From positions 124,001 to 188,000 of the forward strand of contig CAKOOM010000002.1 of assembly GCA_934098395.1 (NCBI GenBank): a stretch of DNA of 64,000 nt, in the 5' to 3' direction. The notes beneath the pieces were generated by a model. That model was given only the letters and a program-made list of their open reading frames with translations, was not told the DNA's origin and did not search any database. Made by a program: the position numbers and the translations under genes. Positions 23,539 to 32,795 of the stretch are shown piece by piece (position 1 is the first letter of the stretch; each line of letters starts with the position of its first letter). Source of the DNA: an uncultured Bacilli bacterium (GTDB lineage: Bacteria > Bacillota_I > Bacilli_A > RF39 > UBA660).

Positions 23539-25413
23539 ATGAAAAAAGTTAATAAATTATTAAAAAAGAAAAATGTAAGAATAATAATGTTTATGATATT
23601 AGATGTTTTAGCTTTAACATTATGTTCTTTTTTATCGATTAATTTAAGATTTGATTTTAATAATGTACCTAGTATGTATTTGGATAATATATATAAATAT
23701 TTAGTTATCGATAGCATAATTATGCTTGTTGTATTTTGGCTATGTAAACTTTATAAAAGTATGTGGAATTATGCATCAATTACAGAACTGGTTAATGTAG
23801 TTATTGGGTGTACGATAACTTTAGTAATAGAAGTAAGTTATAAATTAATATTTAATATAAATATGCCTAGAAGTTATTATTTAGTTGAATTATTACTTTT
23901 ATATATATTTGTTATTATTACAAGATATTCTTATCGAATGGCTAGAACGTTAAAGGCTTATTATAAAGAAAAGAATGGTTATTGTAATACGATGATTATT
24001 GGAGCTGGAGAAGCTGGAAGAATGCTTATTACAGAAATTTATAATAATAAGAATAATTTTAGAAATAAAATATGTTGTGTAATTGATGATGATAAAAATA
24101 AAATAGGAAGTTATATTAAAAATAAACCTATTGTTGGTAATAGAGATAAGATTAAATATTATGCAGAGAAATATAATATTGAAGAAATAATTATAGCAAT
24201 GCCTTCGATAAATAGAGAACAATTAAATAAAATATTAGATGAGTGTCAAAAGACTAAATGTGTAATTAAAACTTTGCCTAGTTTAAGTGAATTAGTGGGT
24301 AAGCCAATGATGAAGAAAGTTAGGCCATTATCATATGAAGACTTTTTAGGTAGAAAAGAAATTGTTGTTGAGACAAATGATATAAATAATGCATTACGTG
24401 ATAAAAAGGTTTTAGTTACTGGCGGTGGAGGTTCTATTGGAAGTGAATTATGTAGACAAATTGCTAAATGTAAACCTAAAGAATTAATAATATTAGATAT
24501 ATATGAAAATAATGCTTATGATATAGAACAGGAACTTAAAAGGAATTGCCCTAATGTTTCAGTAATTACAATTATTGGTTCAGTAAGAGACTATAAAAGA
24601 ATGGAAGATATATTTAAAAAGTATAGAGTGGAATATGTTTTTCATGCTGCGGCACATAAACATGTACCATTAATGGAGTTTAGTCCTAATGAAGCAATAA
24701 AAAATAACTGTTTAGGAACTTTAAATGTAGTTAAGTTGGCAGATAAGTATAAAGTTAAGCGGTTTATATTAATTTCATCAGATAAAGCTGTTAGGCCTAC
24801 GAATGTTATGGGTGCTACGAAGAGAATATGTGAAATGATAGTTCAAGCTTATAATAAAAAATCTAAAACTGATTATGTAGCAGTTAGATTTGGTAATGTT
24901 CTTGGCTCAAATGGTTCGGTTATACCTTTATTTTTAAAACAAATAGAAAGTGGAGGACCAGTAACAGTTACACATAAGGAAATTACTAGATATTTTATGA
25001 CTATACCGGAAGCAGTATCTTTAATTTTACAAGCAATGGTATATGCTCTTGGTGGAGAAATATTCGTGCTTGATATGGGTGAACCAGTTAAGATATATGA
25101 TTTAGCTAAGAAATTAATTAAATTTAAAGGATATGAACCTGGAAAAGATATAGCTATTAAAATTACAGGTCTTAGACCAGGAGAAAAGTTATATGAAGAG
25201 TTATTAATGGATGAAGAGGGTCTTAAAGAGACTCCAAATAAATTAATTCATATAGGTAGACCAATAGAAATGAATGATAATAAATTTTTTAAAGACTTAG
25301 ATAAACTTATAGAGTGTTCTTTAAAAAACGATAAAAATATTAAAGATAAGGTAGCAAAAGTAGTAAAAACTTATAAAGTGGATAAAGGAAATGGTAGTAA
25401 TGAAAAAAAATAA
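23539..25413 (+). CDS. Membrane UDP-sugar 4,6-dehydratase (PglF/WbpM/CapD family)
   Basis: A 624-residue enzyme that makes UDP-4-keto-6-deoxy-N-acetylhexosamine, the first step towards bacillosamine- or AATGal-type sugars. Four N-terminal membrane helices (about 18-140) are followed by a CoA-binding-like domain (MIIGAGEAGRMLI) and an extended SDR domain with TGGGGSIGSELCRQI and SSDKAVRPTNVMGATKR. In that last block Met replaces the usual catalytic Tyr, as in this family. I use the ATG at 23539, which fits the family N-terminus; the frame runs further upstream only as an overlap with the previous gene. It overlaps the aminotransferase by 14 bases. Confidence 0.93.
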   Translation: MKKVNKLLKKKNVRIIMFMILDVLALTLCSFLSINLRFDFNNVPSMYLDNIYKYLVIDSIIMLVVFWLCKLYKSMWNYASITELVNVVIGCTITLVIEVSYKLIFNINMPRSYYLVELLLLYIFVIITRYSYRMARTLKAYYKEKNGYCNTMIIGAGEAGRMLITEIYNNKNNFRNKICCVIDDDKNKIGSYIKNKPIVGNRDKIKYYAEKYNIEEIIIAMPSINREQLNKILDECQKTKCVIKTLPSLSELVGKPMMKKVRPLSYEDFLGRKEIVVETNDINNALRDKKVLVTGGGGSIGSELCRQIAKCKPKELIILDIYENNAYDIEQELKRNCPNVSVITIIGSVRDYKRMEDIFKKYRVEYVFHAAAHKHVPLMEFSPNEAIKNNCLGTLNVVKLADKYKVKRFILISSDKAVRPTNVMGATKRICEMIVQAYNKKSKTDYVAVRFGNVLGSNGSVIPLFLKQIESGGPVTVTHKEITRYFMTIPEAVSLILQAMVYALGGEIFVLDMGEPVKIYDLAKKLIKFKGYEPGKDIAIKITGLRPGEKLYEELLMDEEGLKETPNKLIHIGRPIEMNDNKFFKDLDKLIECSLKNDKNIKDKVAKVVKTYKVDKGNGSNEKK

Positions 25414-26527
25414 GAGAATATTTTTAGCTTCTCCGAGAATGATGGGAAATGAAAGAAAATATGTTAGGGATGCATTTAAATCTAATTGGATTGCACCCTT
25501 AGGACCATATGTTAATAAACTAGAAGATGAAATTAGTAAATATATGGAAATGGATGGTACTTGTGCGTTATCTAGTGGTACGGCAGCACTACATTTAGCA
25601 ATAAAATTAGCAGGTGTTAAGAAAGGAGATTATGTGTTTTGTTCTTCACTTACATTTTCAGCAAGTGCTAATCCGATTATGTATGAGAAAGCAATACCAG
25701 TGTTTATTGACTCAGAACCTAGCAGTTATAATATGAGTCCTGTGGCTTTAGAAAAAGCATTTATGAAATACAAACCAAAGGCGGTAATAATTGTATCTTT
25801 ATATGGAATGCCTGCGACGATGGATGCGTTATTAAAAATATGTAAAAAATATAAAACCACAGTTATTGAAGATGCCGCAGAAAGTTTAGGAGCTAGTTAT
25901 AAAGGAAAATTAGTTGGTACATTTGGAAAATATAATATTATTAGTTTTAATGGTAATAAAATAATTACTACAAGTGGCGGAGGAATGCTACTGACACAAA
26001 AACAAGAAGATGCAAAGAAAGCGTTGTTTTGGGCTACACAGTCTAGAGAAAAAGCAAGACATTACGAACATAGAGAAGTTGGTTATAATTATCGTATGTC
26101 TAATATATCAGCAGCAATAGGTTGCGGACAATTTGAATGTTTAGATAAAATGATTAAAATTAAAAGAGAAATATTTAATCGTTATGTTGATGGATTTAGA
26201 GACATAGATGAAATAGAAATGTGTAAGGAAGATGAAGATAGAGTATCTACACATTGGTTAAGTATTATGAAGTTAAAGAGTGATAAGGTGACTCCGAATG
26301 ATATTATAGATGCATTGGAAAAAGAAAATATAGAATCTAGACCTATATGGAAACCAATGCATATGCAACCAGTATTTAAAAAGTATCCATTCTTTAACCA
26401 TAATAAAAAAGGTATATCTGTATCTGAAGATTTATTTAATACGGGTATTTGTTTACCAAGTGATGTGAATATGAATAAGAAGGAACAAATGAAGGTAATT
26501 GAAATAATTAGAAGTTTATTTATATAG
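25400..26527 (+). CDS. DegT/DnrJ/EryC1-family sugar aminotransferase
   Basis: A 375-residue PLP enzyme expected to aminate the 4-keto sugar made by the preceding dehydratase (PglE-like), giving UDP-4-amino-sugar. Family blocks are FLASPRMMGNERKYV, LSSGTAALHLAIK, EDAAESLGASYKGK and the Schiff-base lysine in SFNGNKIITTSGGG, with GYNYRMSNISAAIG near residue 230. The ATG at 25400 is favoured because AAAGGA lies about 10 bases upstream; 25391 is an in-frame alternative. No acetyltransferase follows, so the sugar may keep a free amino group, as in AATGal. Confidence 0.93.
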   Translation: MKKNKRIFLASPRMMGNERKYVRDAFKSNWIAPLGPYVNKLEDEISKYMEMDGTCALSSGTAALHLAIKLAGVKKGDYVFCSSLTFSASANPIMYEKAIPVFIDSEPSSYNMSPVALEKAFMKYKPKAVIIVSLYGMPATMDALLKICKKYKTTVIEDAAESLGASYKGKLVGTFGKYNIISFNGNKIITTSGGGMLLTQKQEDAKKALFWATQSREKARHYEHREVGYNYRMSNISAAIGCGQFECLDKMIKIKREIFNRYVDGFRDIDEIEMCKEDEDRVSTHWLSIMKLKSDKVTPNDIIDALEKENIESRPIWKPMHMQPVFKKYPFFNHNKKGISVSEDLFNTGICLPSDVNMNKKEQMKVIEIIRSLFI

Positions 26528-26536
26528 GGGGTAGTT

Positions 26537-27649
26537 ATGTATCGAAAGTATGTAAAAAGGTTTTTAGATATAATTTTAGCTATTATTGCTATAGTTATAA
26601 CATTACCAATATTTTTACTTACAGGTATTTTAGTTTTAATATTTTTAGGTAAGCCAGCAATATTTAGACAAAAAAGACCAGGTAAAGATGAAAAAATATT
26701 TACAATGTATAAGTTTAGAACGATGACTAAAGGTAAGAATCGTAATGGTGAGATGTTACCTGATGAACTTAGATTAACTAAATTTGGTAAATTTTTGAGG
26801 AAAACTAGTTTGGATGAAATTCCTGAATTTATTAATATTTTAAAAGGTGATATGTCTTTTGTTGGGCCTAGACCGCAACTTATTAAAGATATGATTTTTA
26901 TGTCTGATGATGTTAGAAAAAGACATAGTGTTAGACCGGGACTTACTGGTTTGGCTCAAATAAATGGTAGAAATTCGATTGATTGGGAAAATAAGTTTAA
27001 GTATGATTTGGAATATATTGAAAATATAACTTTTATTAATGATTTAATGATAGTGATAAAAACATTTTTATTATTTTTTAAAAGTAATGAAGATGGTACG
27101 AATGGTACTGAATTAGCTCTTGATTATGGTGATTATTTATTATTTAATAAAAGGATTGATAAAAAGATGTATGAAGAAATATTAAAAAACTATGATAAAA
27201 CATTCGTTAACTGCAAGAAAAAATATCATATTGGTTATACGACTGGTGTATATGACATGTTTCATATTGGACATTTAAACATTTTAAAAAGGGCAAAAGA
27301 ATATTGTGATTATCTTATTGTGGGAGTATCTACGGATGATGTTGTAAGATCATATAAGCATAAAACTCCAGTAATTCCATTTGAAGAAAGAAGAGCAATT
27401 GTTGAAGCTATTAAATATGTTGATGAGGTAGTACCACAGGATAGTATGGATAAGATGTCTGCGTGGAAAAAAATCAAATTTGAAGCTATTTTTCATGGAG
27501 ATGATTGGAAAAATTCAACAATGTATAATGAAATAGAAGAACAATTCAAGAAAGTTGGAGTAGACATGGTTTTTTTGCCACATACCTCAGGAATATCTTC
27601 GACAGATTTAGTTAAAAAAATACAAGGTTCTAAGCATAATGAAAAATAA
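26537..27649 (+). CDS. Phosphoglycosyl transferase fused to a cytidylyltransferase
   Basis: A 370-residue fusion. Residues 1-195 are a PglC/WcaJ-type polyprenyl-phosphate sugar-1-phosphate transferase: a re-entrant membrane helix (ILAIIAIVITLPIFLL), YKFRTM, the catalytic Asp-Glu in TSLDEIPEFINILKGDMSFVGPRP, and RPGLTGLAQINGR. Residues 230-365 are a TagD-like nucleotidylyltransferase: TTGVYDMFHIGHLNIL with HIGH at 243-246, FHGDDWKNS, and SGISSTDLVKKI. The first part should load the first sugar onto undecaprenyl phosphate; the second should make a CDP-alcohol such as CDP-glycerol or CDP-ribitol. The LicD gene two genes downstream could use that donor. The join is in one clean frame. Confidence 0.9.
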   Translation: MYRKYVKRFLDIILAIIAIVITLPIFLLTGILVLIFLGKPAIFRQKRPGKDEKIFTMYKFRTMTKGKNRNGEMLPDELRLTKFGKFLRKTSLDEIPEFINILKGDMSFVGPRPQLIKDMIFMSDDVRKRHSVRPGLTGLAQINGRNSIDWENKFKYDLEYIENITFINDLMIVIKTFLLFFKSNEDGTNGTELALDYGDYLLFNKRIDKKMYEEILKNYDKTFVNCKKKYHIGYTTGVYDMFHIGHLNILKRAKEYCDYLIVGVSTDDVVRSYKHKTPVIPFEERRAIVEAIKYVDEVVPQDSMDKMSAWKKIKFEAIFHGDDWKNSTMYNEIEEQFKKVGVDMVFLPHTSGISSTDLVKKIQGSKHNEK

Positions 27650-28832
27650 TATTAAAAATGTTGATAAATGTTGTGGTTGTTTTGCTTGTGGTGATGCTTG
27701 TCCTAAAGGTGCTATTAAATATAAAAATGATAAAGATGGTTTTTTATATCCATATATTGATGAGACTAAATGTATAAAATGTGGTAAATGTTTAAAAGTT
27801 TGTCCTAGTTTGAATAGTCAAAAAAATAAATTTGAGCAAAAAGGTTTTGTGTGTTATTCAAAAAATGAATCAATATATAATAATTCGGCTTCTGGTGGAA
27901 TTTTTTCTGAATTAGCTAGATATGTGTTAGAGAATGATGGAGTTGTGTTTGGGGTTGCTTTTGTTAATCTTAAAGTAAAACATATAAGAATTGATAAATT
28001 GGAAGAACTTTATAAAATTCAAAAGTCTAAATATATTCAATCTGATTTGCGGGGAATTTATTTGACATGCAAAAAAGAATTAAAATTAAATAAACTTGTT
28101 TTATTTTCTGGAACTCCTTGTCAGGTTACAGCATTAAAAAACTTTTTGGGAAGAGAATATGATAATTTAATTACTTGTGATCTTGTTTGTCATGGCGTTC
28201 CTAGCCAAAAAATGTTTGACAAGTATATTGCTTATGAAAATAAAATGAATAAAGGTAAAATAATTGATTTTACTTTTAGATGTAAATTAAAAAAGAGATC
28301 TTCTACACATACATTTAGATATGTGATAAAACGTGATAACGGACAAACTAAAACTAAAATGGGTAATTATTATGATTCACCATACTTAATGGGATTTCAA
28401 AAACATATATTTTTACGTGAGAGTTGTTATGATTGTAAATATGCAAATATTGACAGAGTTGGCGATATAACACTTGGGGATTTTTGGAATGTAGCTGATT
28501 ATTATAAAAAACAAAAGGGTATTTCAATGTGTATTGTTAATTCTAATAAGGGAATGAAATTTTTAAATATGATTAAAGATAATATTTTTCTGAAAGAGTT
28601 AGATATTGAATTTTTGAAAGAAAGCAATCATTGTCTTAATTGTGCTACTGAAAAGAATGCAAATAGAGAAGAATTTTTAAAATTAGCTAATAAGAATTTT
28701 GATTTAGCTGTAAAAAAATATTTAGTACCTAGAAGAAAAATAATACTAGATATTTATTATTTTTTGCCTTCGTTTATTAAAAAAATAATGAAAAAAATAA
28801 TGAAAAAAGATAGTTTAAAGAAAATGTGGTGA
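27639..28832 (+). CDS. Ferredoxin-like FrhB/FdhB-domain protein of polysaccharide clusters
   Basis: A 397-residue iron-sulfur flavoprotein-type enzyme. Two N-terminal [4Fe-4S] motifs are seen (CCGCFACGDACPKGA and CIKCGKCLKVCPS), followed by the coenzyme F420 hydrogenase beta-subunit domain with SASGGIFSELARYVLE, FSGTPCQVTALKNFLG, CDLVCHGVPS and GDITLGDFWN. Bacteria without F420 carry such genes in exopolysaccharide loci, often with pyruvyl transferases; the reaction is not established. No pyruvyl transferase is present here. It overlaps the fusion gene by 11 bases. Confidence 0.85.
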   Translation: MKNNIKNVDKCCGCFACGDACPKGAIKYKNDKDGFLYPYIDETKCIKCGKCLKVCPSLNSQKNKFEQKGFVCYSKNESIYNNSASGGIFSELARYVLENDGVVFGVAFVNLKVKHIRIDKLEELYKIQKSKYIQSDLRGIYLTCKKELKLNKLVLFSGTPCQVTALKNFLGREYDNLITCDLVCHGVPSQKMFDKYIAYENKMNKGKIIDFTFRCKLKKRSSTHTFRYVIKRDNGQTKTKMGNYYDSPYLMGFQKHIFLRESCYDCKYANIDRVGDITLGDFWNVADYYKKQKGISMCIVNSNKGMKFLNMIKDNIFLKELDIEFLKESNHCLNCATEKNANREEFLKLANKNFDLAVKKYLVPRRKIILDIYYFLPSFIKKIMKKIMKKDSLKKMW

Positions 28833-28837
28833 TAGGT

Positions 28838-29728
28838 ATGACCAATAGTAAGTACAAATACATGAGAAAAAATAGTAATGATAAGCATGGATTTTTGGAG
28901 TTACAAGATAAAATGCTAGAGATAATGTACAATATTCATAATTTTTGTGTTAAGAATGGCATTGAATATTGTCTAATGGGCGGTTCGGTTCTTGGAGCTA
29001 GGAGACACGGCGGTTTTATTCCATGGGATGATGATATGGATATTTTTATGACAGCTACTAATTATGATAAGTTTAGAAAATTATTTAATGATACAAAGGC
29101 TTTCCCTAACTATCATTTACAAGAATGGGGCTTAACCGATGGAATGATTACTATCGCAAAAGTTAGAGATAGTAATACAACATATATTGAATCAGAGTTA
29201 AAGGACTGGAAAATTAATCAAGGTATTTTTATTGATATTTTTATTTTACATGTTGCTCCAAACAATAAATTACTTCAATACCGTCAATGCTTTTGGGCTA
29301 AATATGTTGTTTGTAAATCTTTGGCAAATAAAAATTATGTTAAACGTCGTGGAGCAGTTAGTATACTTATGAAACTATTAAGAATGTTTCCTGAAAAATT
29401 TTTAATTAAATATGGTTTGAAACAAGTATATAAATACCAATATAAAAATACTAATTATTATTGTAATTTTTTGGGGAAAGCAGGTTTTAAGAAAGGCCTT
29501 TACAAAAAAGAATGGTTTTTACCATATCGATTAGCTAAATTTGAAACTGTTAAATTATATGTTCCGGCAAAGATAGACGATTTTTTGAAATGTCGTTTTG
29601 GTGATTATATGAAAATACCATCAGCTGATCGAATAAAATGGGAACAGCATGCAGAGTTTTGGGATACTAAGAATAGTTATAAAACTATAGTTGGAGATAG
29701 TTTGACTGATGAATCAAAATTAATGTAG
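28838..29728 (+). CDS. LicD-family phosphotransferase
   Basis: A 296-residue nucleotidyltransferase-fold protein of the LicD/FKRP family, which moves phosphocholine, phosphoglycerol or phosphoribitol from a CDP donor to glycans. The signature is GGSVLGARRHGGFIPWDDDMDIFM, with its metal-binding Asp cluster, followed by QGIFIDIFIL. A CDP-alcohol could come from the cytidylyltransferase domain encoded at 26537. The ATG at 28838 has GGTGATAGGT upstream; the GTG at 28826 overlaps the previous stop. No choline uptake or kinase genes (licA/B) are in view, which favours glycerol or ribitol. Confidence 0.88.
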   Translation: MTNSKYKYMRKNSNDKHGFLELQDKMLEIMYNIHNFCVKNGIEYCLMGGSVLGARRHGGFIPWDDDMDIFMTATNYDKFRKLFNDTKAFPNYHLQEWGLTDGMITIAKVRDSNTTYIESELKDWKINQGIFIDIFILHVAPNNKLLQYRQCFWAKYVVCKSLANKNYVKRRGAVSILMKLLRMFPEKFLIKYGLKQVYKYQYKNTNYYCNFLGKAGFKKGLYKKEWFLPYRLAKFETVKLYVPAKIDDFLKCRFGDYMKIPSADRIKWEQHAEFWDTKNSYKTIVGDSLTDESKLM

Positions 29729-29741
29729 ATAGAGGTGAATT

Positions 29742-30572
29742 ATGAATGATAACAAAAAAATAAGTGTTTTAATGTCTACATATAAAAATGATGATGCTAT
29801 ATATTTAAAAGAGTCAATAGACAGTATTCTTAATCAAACATTAAGACCAGATGAGATAGTTATAGTTATTGATGGCGCTATTCCTAAATCAAATATGGAT
29901 ATTTTACTTGATTATTCACGAAATAATTCTTTAATAAAATTAATTAAATTGAAAAAGAATGTTGGTCTTGGTTTAGCTCTTAATCGAGGTGTTAAAGAAT
30001 GTAAAAATGAATTAATAGCTCGAATGGATAGCGATGATATAGCAGATACTAATCGTTTGAAACTACAGTATGATGCAATTAATAAATATGATTGTGATAT
30101 TGTTGGTGGAAATATTTCTGAATTTGTTGGTGATAAGAAAAATGTTGTATCTTATCGTATTGTTCCGGAATTAGATGATGATATAAAAAAATATATGAAA
30201 CAAAGATGTCCTATGAACCATGTAACTGTTATGTTTAGAAAAAAATCTGTTCTTGAAGCTGGCAATTATATGAGTTGGCATTATAATGAGGATTATATAT
30301 TATGGATTAAAATGTTTGAAAACGGGTGTAAATTTTATAATATTCAAAAAAACTTGGTTAATGTTAGAGTTGGAGAAGAAATGTATAAAAGAAGGGGCGG
30401 TTTAAAATATTTTAAAAGTGAACAGAATATTCAAAAGTATATGTTGAAAAATAATATTATTAACTATCCAACGTATTTAATAAATGTAATCAAAAGATTT
30501 TTACTTCAGGTTGTTATGAGTAATAATATGCGACAATTTGTATTTAAAAACTTTGCTAGAAAGAAAGTATAA
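29742..30572 (+). CDS. Glycosyltransferase family 2
   Basis: A 276-residue GT-A fold inverting glycosyltransferase adding a sugar to the repeat unit on the inner membrane face. It starts KISVLMSTYKNDDAIYLKESI, with NVGLGLALNRGV and the metal-binding ARMDSDDIADTNRL (DXD-like), and a later HYNEDYILW block. There is no C-terminal membrane helix. AGAGGTGA precedes the ATG, 13 bases after licD. Donor and acceptor sugars are not predictable. Confidence 0.9.
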   Translation: MNDNKKISVLMSTYKNDDAIYLKESIDSILNQTLRPDEIVIVIDGAIPKSNMDILLDYSRNNSLIKLIKLKKNVGLGLALNRGVKECKNELIARMDSDDIADTNRLKLQYDAINKYDCDIVGGNISEFVGDKKNVVSYRIVPELDDDIKKYMKQRCPMNHVTVMFRKKSVLEAGNYMSWHYNEDYILWIKMFENGCKFYNIQKNLVNVRVGEEMYKRRGGLKYFKSEQNIQKYMLKNNIINYPTYLINVIKRFLLQVVMSNNMRQFVFKNFARKKV

Positions 30573-30588
30573 AGGTTGGTGTGTGATA

Positions 30589-31575
30589 ATGAAATTTAAT
30601 TTTATGATATCAATAGTTATTCCGGTTTATAATGCAAAGAATAAAATGGCTAAATGTTTAAATAGTCTTATTAATCAATCATCAAATAATTTTGAGGTTA
30701 TATTTATAGATGACTGTTCTACTGATGGAAGCTATGAATATTTAAAAAAGTTTTTTAAAAATGCAAAAACGAATGTTAAAATACATCAAAATGAAAAAAA
30801 TAGCGGGCCTGGTGTAAGTAGAAATAATGGCATTAAAATGGCTGAAGGAAAGTATTTAATGTTTATTGATTCAGATGATTATATAACAAATGATTGTATA
30901 GAAAATTTAAGTAAAATAATTAGTGATAATTCAAAAATTGATTGTATATGCTTTGATTTTTATAGGGTTAATGGGAAACAGATTCAAGAAAATAAAATGA
31001 TTTCTAAAAGTGAATTGAAAAACATGATTGATACAAAAAAGGCTTTTTTGTATAGTAAAGGTACCATTTGTGGAAAATTATTTGATTTAGATATAATTAG
31101 GAAAAATAAAATATATTTGCCTAATTTAAAACGTAATGAGGACATGCCTTTTGCAAAGGTTGTATTATCTTATTGCAATAATATATTTTATTGTCAAAAA
31201 CCATTATATTTTTATGTAGCTTATGATTCATCACTTATGCATAATGTTCAATTGTTAGATGAAAATAATGCAATTAAAGCTTATGAATTTATTGAAAATA
31301 ATGTTAGTTTCTTGATGAGCGATTATTTAGAACAAATATTTATTAAAGAATGTTTGTATTCAGTAATAAGCGGTGTTATGCAAAAAGGATATACAAAGAA
31401 AAAAATATTATCAATTACGCTTCCTTTAGAAAAAAAATATAATTCGTGGTATAATAATTCTTATATAAAAGAACTAAATTTTAAAAATAGGGTTGTTTTA
31501 ACTCTTTATCATTATAGGATGTTTTTTCTATTGAAATTTGTTTTTTATTTGAAGAAAAAAATTTATAAATATTAA
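30589..31575 (+). CDS. Glycosyltransferase family 2
   Basis: A 328-residue GT2 enzyme: ISIVIPVYNAKNKMAKCLNSL, VIFIDDCSTDGSYEYL, NSGPGVSRNNGIKMAEGKYL and FIDSDDYI (DXD). The C-terminal part after about residue 220 is aromatic and basic, possibly peripheral to the membrane. The ATG at 30589 is chosen since GGTTGGTGTGTGATA precedes it and the GT2 fold starts right after; the longer frame overlaps the previous gene. It would add a further residue to the polymer unit. Confidence 0.9.
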   Translation: MKFNFMISIVIPVYNAKNKMAKCLNSLINQSSNNFEVIFIDDCSTDGSYEYLKKFFKNAKTNVKIHQNEKNSGPGVSRNNGIKMAEGKYLMFIDSDDYITNDCIENLSKIISDNSKIDCICFDFYRVNGKQIQENKMISKSELKNMIDTKKAFLYSKGTICGKLFDLDIIRKNKIYLPNLKRNEDMPFAKVVLSYCNNIFYCQKPLYFYVAYDSSLMHNVQLLDENNAIKAYEFIENNVSFLMSDYLEQIFIKECLYSVISGVMQKGYTKKKILSITLPLEKKYNSWYNNSYIKELNFKNRVVLTLYHYRMFFLLKFVFYLKKKIYKY

Positions 31576-31580
31576 AGAGA

Positions 31581-32795
31581 GTGGTGGTACTAGTGAAAAT
31601 TAATATTAAAGAAAAAAAAGCTACAATATTTTGGTTTTTGTTTTTTTTAAGTATAATTCCTTATGATGTATCAAAATTAATACCATTTTTTGGAAACTAT
31701 TTATTATATTTTGTAAGATTTTTGATACTATTTTATGGTTGTTTATTACTTAGACGTAGTAATAATCTTGACTTAAAAAGAAAAAAAATGATTAAATACA
31801 CATCACTTTATTTTGTATTTGTTTTGTTGCTTAATATTATTTCAACAGTTATTAATAATTCAGAGTTTGAAATTTTGAATATTTTAAAAAGATCTTTTTC
31901 TATTTTATATGTTTATTTTTCTGTAATAATAATTATTTTTAATTTAAATAATAAGATGAATATTATTAAAGGACTTAAATATTCAACAATGTTTTTGGTT
32001 TTAGTAAGTATTATTTTGTATCTATTTAACCCATTGGTGGGGAAATATTATGCTGGATATGGTGAATATACTTTTTTAGGCGTAGCTGATAATAGAAATG
32101 GGTATATTGAATTTGCTTTGGCTGCCATGATTAGTATTTTGTTTTTGAAGAACAAAAAAAATAAAATATTTGATATGTTAATTATAATTGTTATTCTAGG
32201 TACTATTTTTCTTACTAAAAGTACAACAAGTATTATTGTGACAGTTTTGGCTTTATTATTTCTTCTTATTGATACTATGTTTAGAAGAGTGATAAATTAT
32301 AAAAAAATAATGAGATTATTATTGTTTACGTGGATATTTTTTATGATTTTTTTAATAGTTAATCATAATTTTGATTTAATAGGTGCTGTTTTTCATAAAT
32401 CGTCAACATTAACTGGTAGAACATATATATGGTCTCAGTCTCTTACAGAAATAAAAAAACATTTTATATTAGGATATGGATATGATAATGAGGTTTTAGC
32501 TAGTATTACAAATTCAGCATATTCAAAATATTTTATGTTGAATGATACACATAATGCTGTATTATATATACTTTTATCTTCTGGAATTTTGGGACTTATA
32601 TCTATGATTATGTATTTTTCTTTCTTAGTTAAACAAAATATCAAGTGTGATAAGAATAAATACTTTTATATTTATTTGTTTGCTAGCATAGTTAGAGGAT
32701 TGTCAGAGTCTTGCTTGCATTATTCACATGTACTTTTTTATGTAATGCTTATTTTACTTACCGATATTGAAGAGGCTGATAAGAATGAAAAATAA
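31581..32795 (+). CDS. O-antigen/capsule polymerase-like membrane protein (Wzy/ligase type)
   Basis: A membrane protein of about 400 residues with roughly ten to twelve helices and the large outer loop typical of Wzy polymerases and O-antigen ligases, including GRTYIWSQSLTEIKKHFILGYG and NDTHNAVLYILLSSGILGL. It is expected to join flipped repeat units on the outer face. The start is uncertain: GTG codons at 31581, 31584 and 31593 are in frame and none has an ideal ribosome site. It overlaps the flippase gene by 11 bases. Confidence 0.82.
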   Translation: MVVLVKINIKEKKATIFWFLFFLSIIPYDVSKLIPFFGNYLLYFVRFLILFYGCLLLRRSNNLDLKRKKMIKYTSLYFVFVLLLNIISTVINNSEFEILNILKRSFSILYVYFSVIIIIFNLNNKMNIIKGLKYSTMFLVLVSIILYLFNPLVGKYYAGYGEYTFLGVADNRNGYIEFALAAMISILFLKNKKNKIFDMLIIIVILGTIFLTKSTTSIIVTVLALLFLLIDTMFRRVINYKKIMRLLLFTWIFFMIFLIVNHNFDLIGAVFHKSSTLTGRTYIWSQSLTEIKKHFILGYGYDNEVLASITNSAYSKYFMLNDTHNAVLYILLSSGILGLISMIMYFSFLVKQNIKCDKNKYFYIYLFASIVRGLSESCLHYSHVLFYVMLILLTDIEEADKNEK

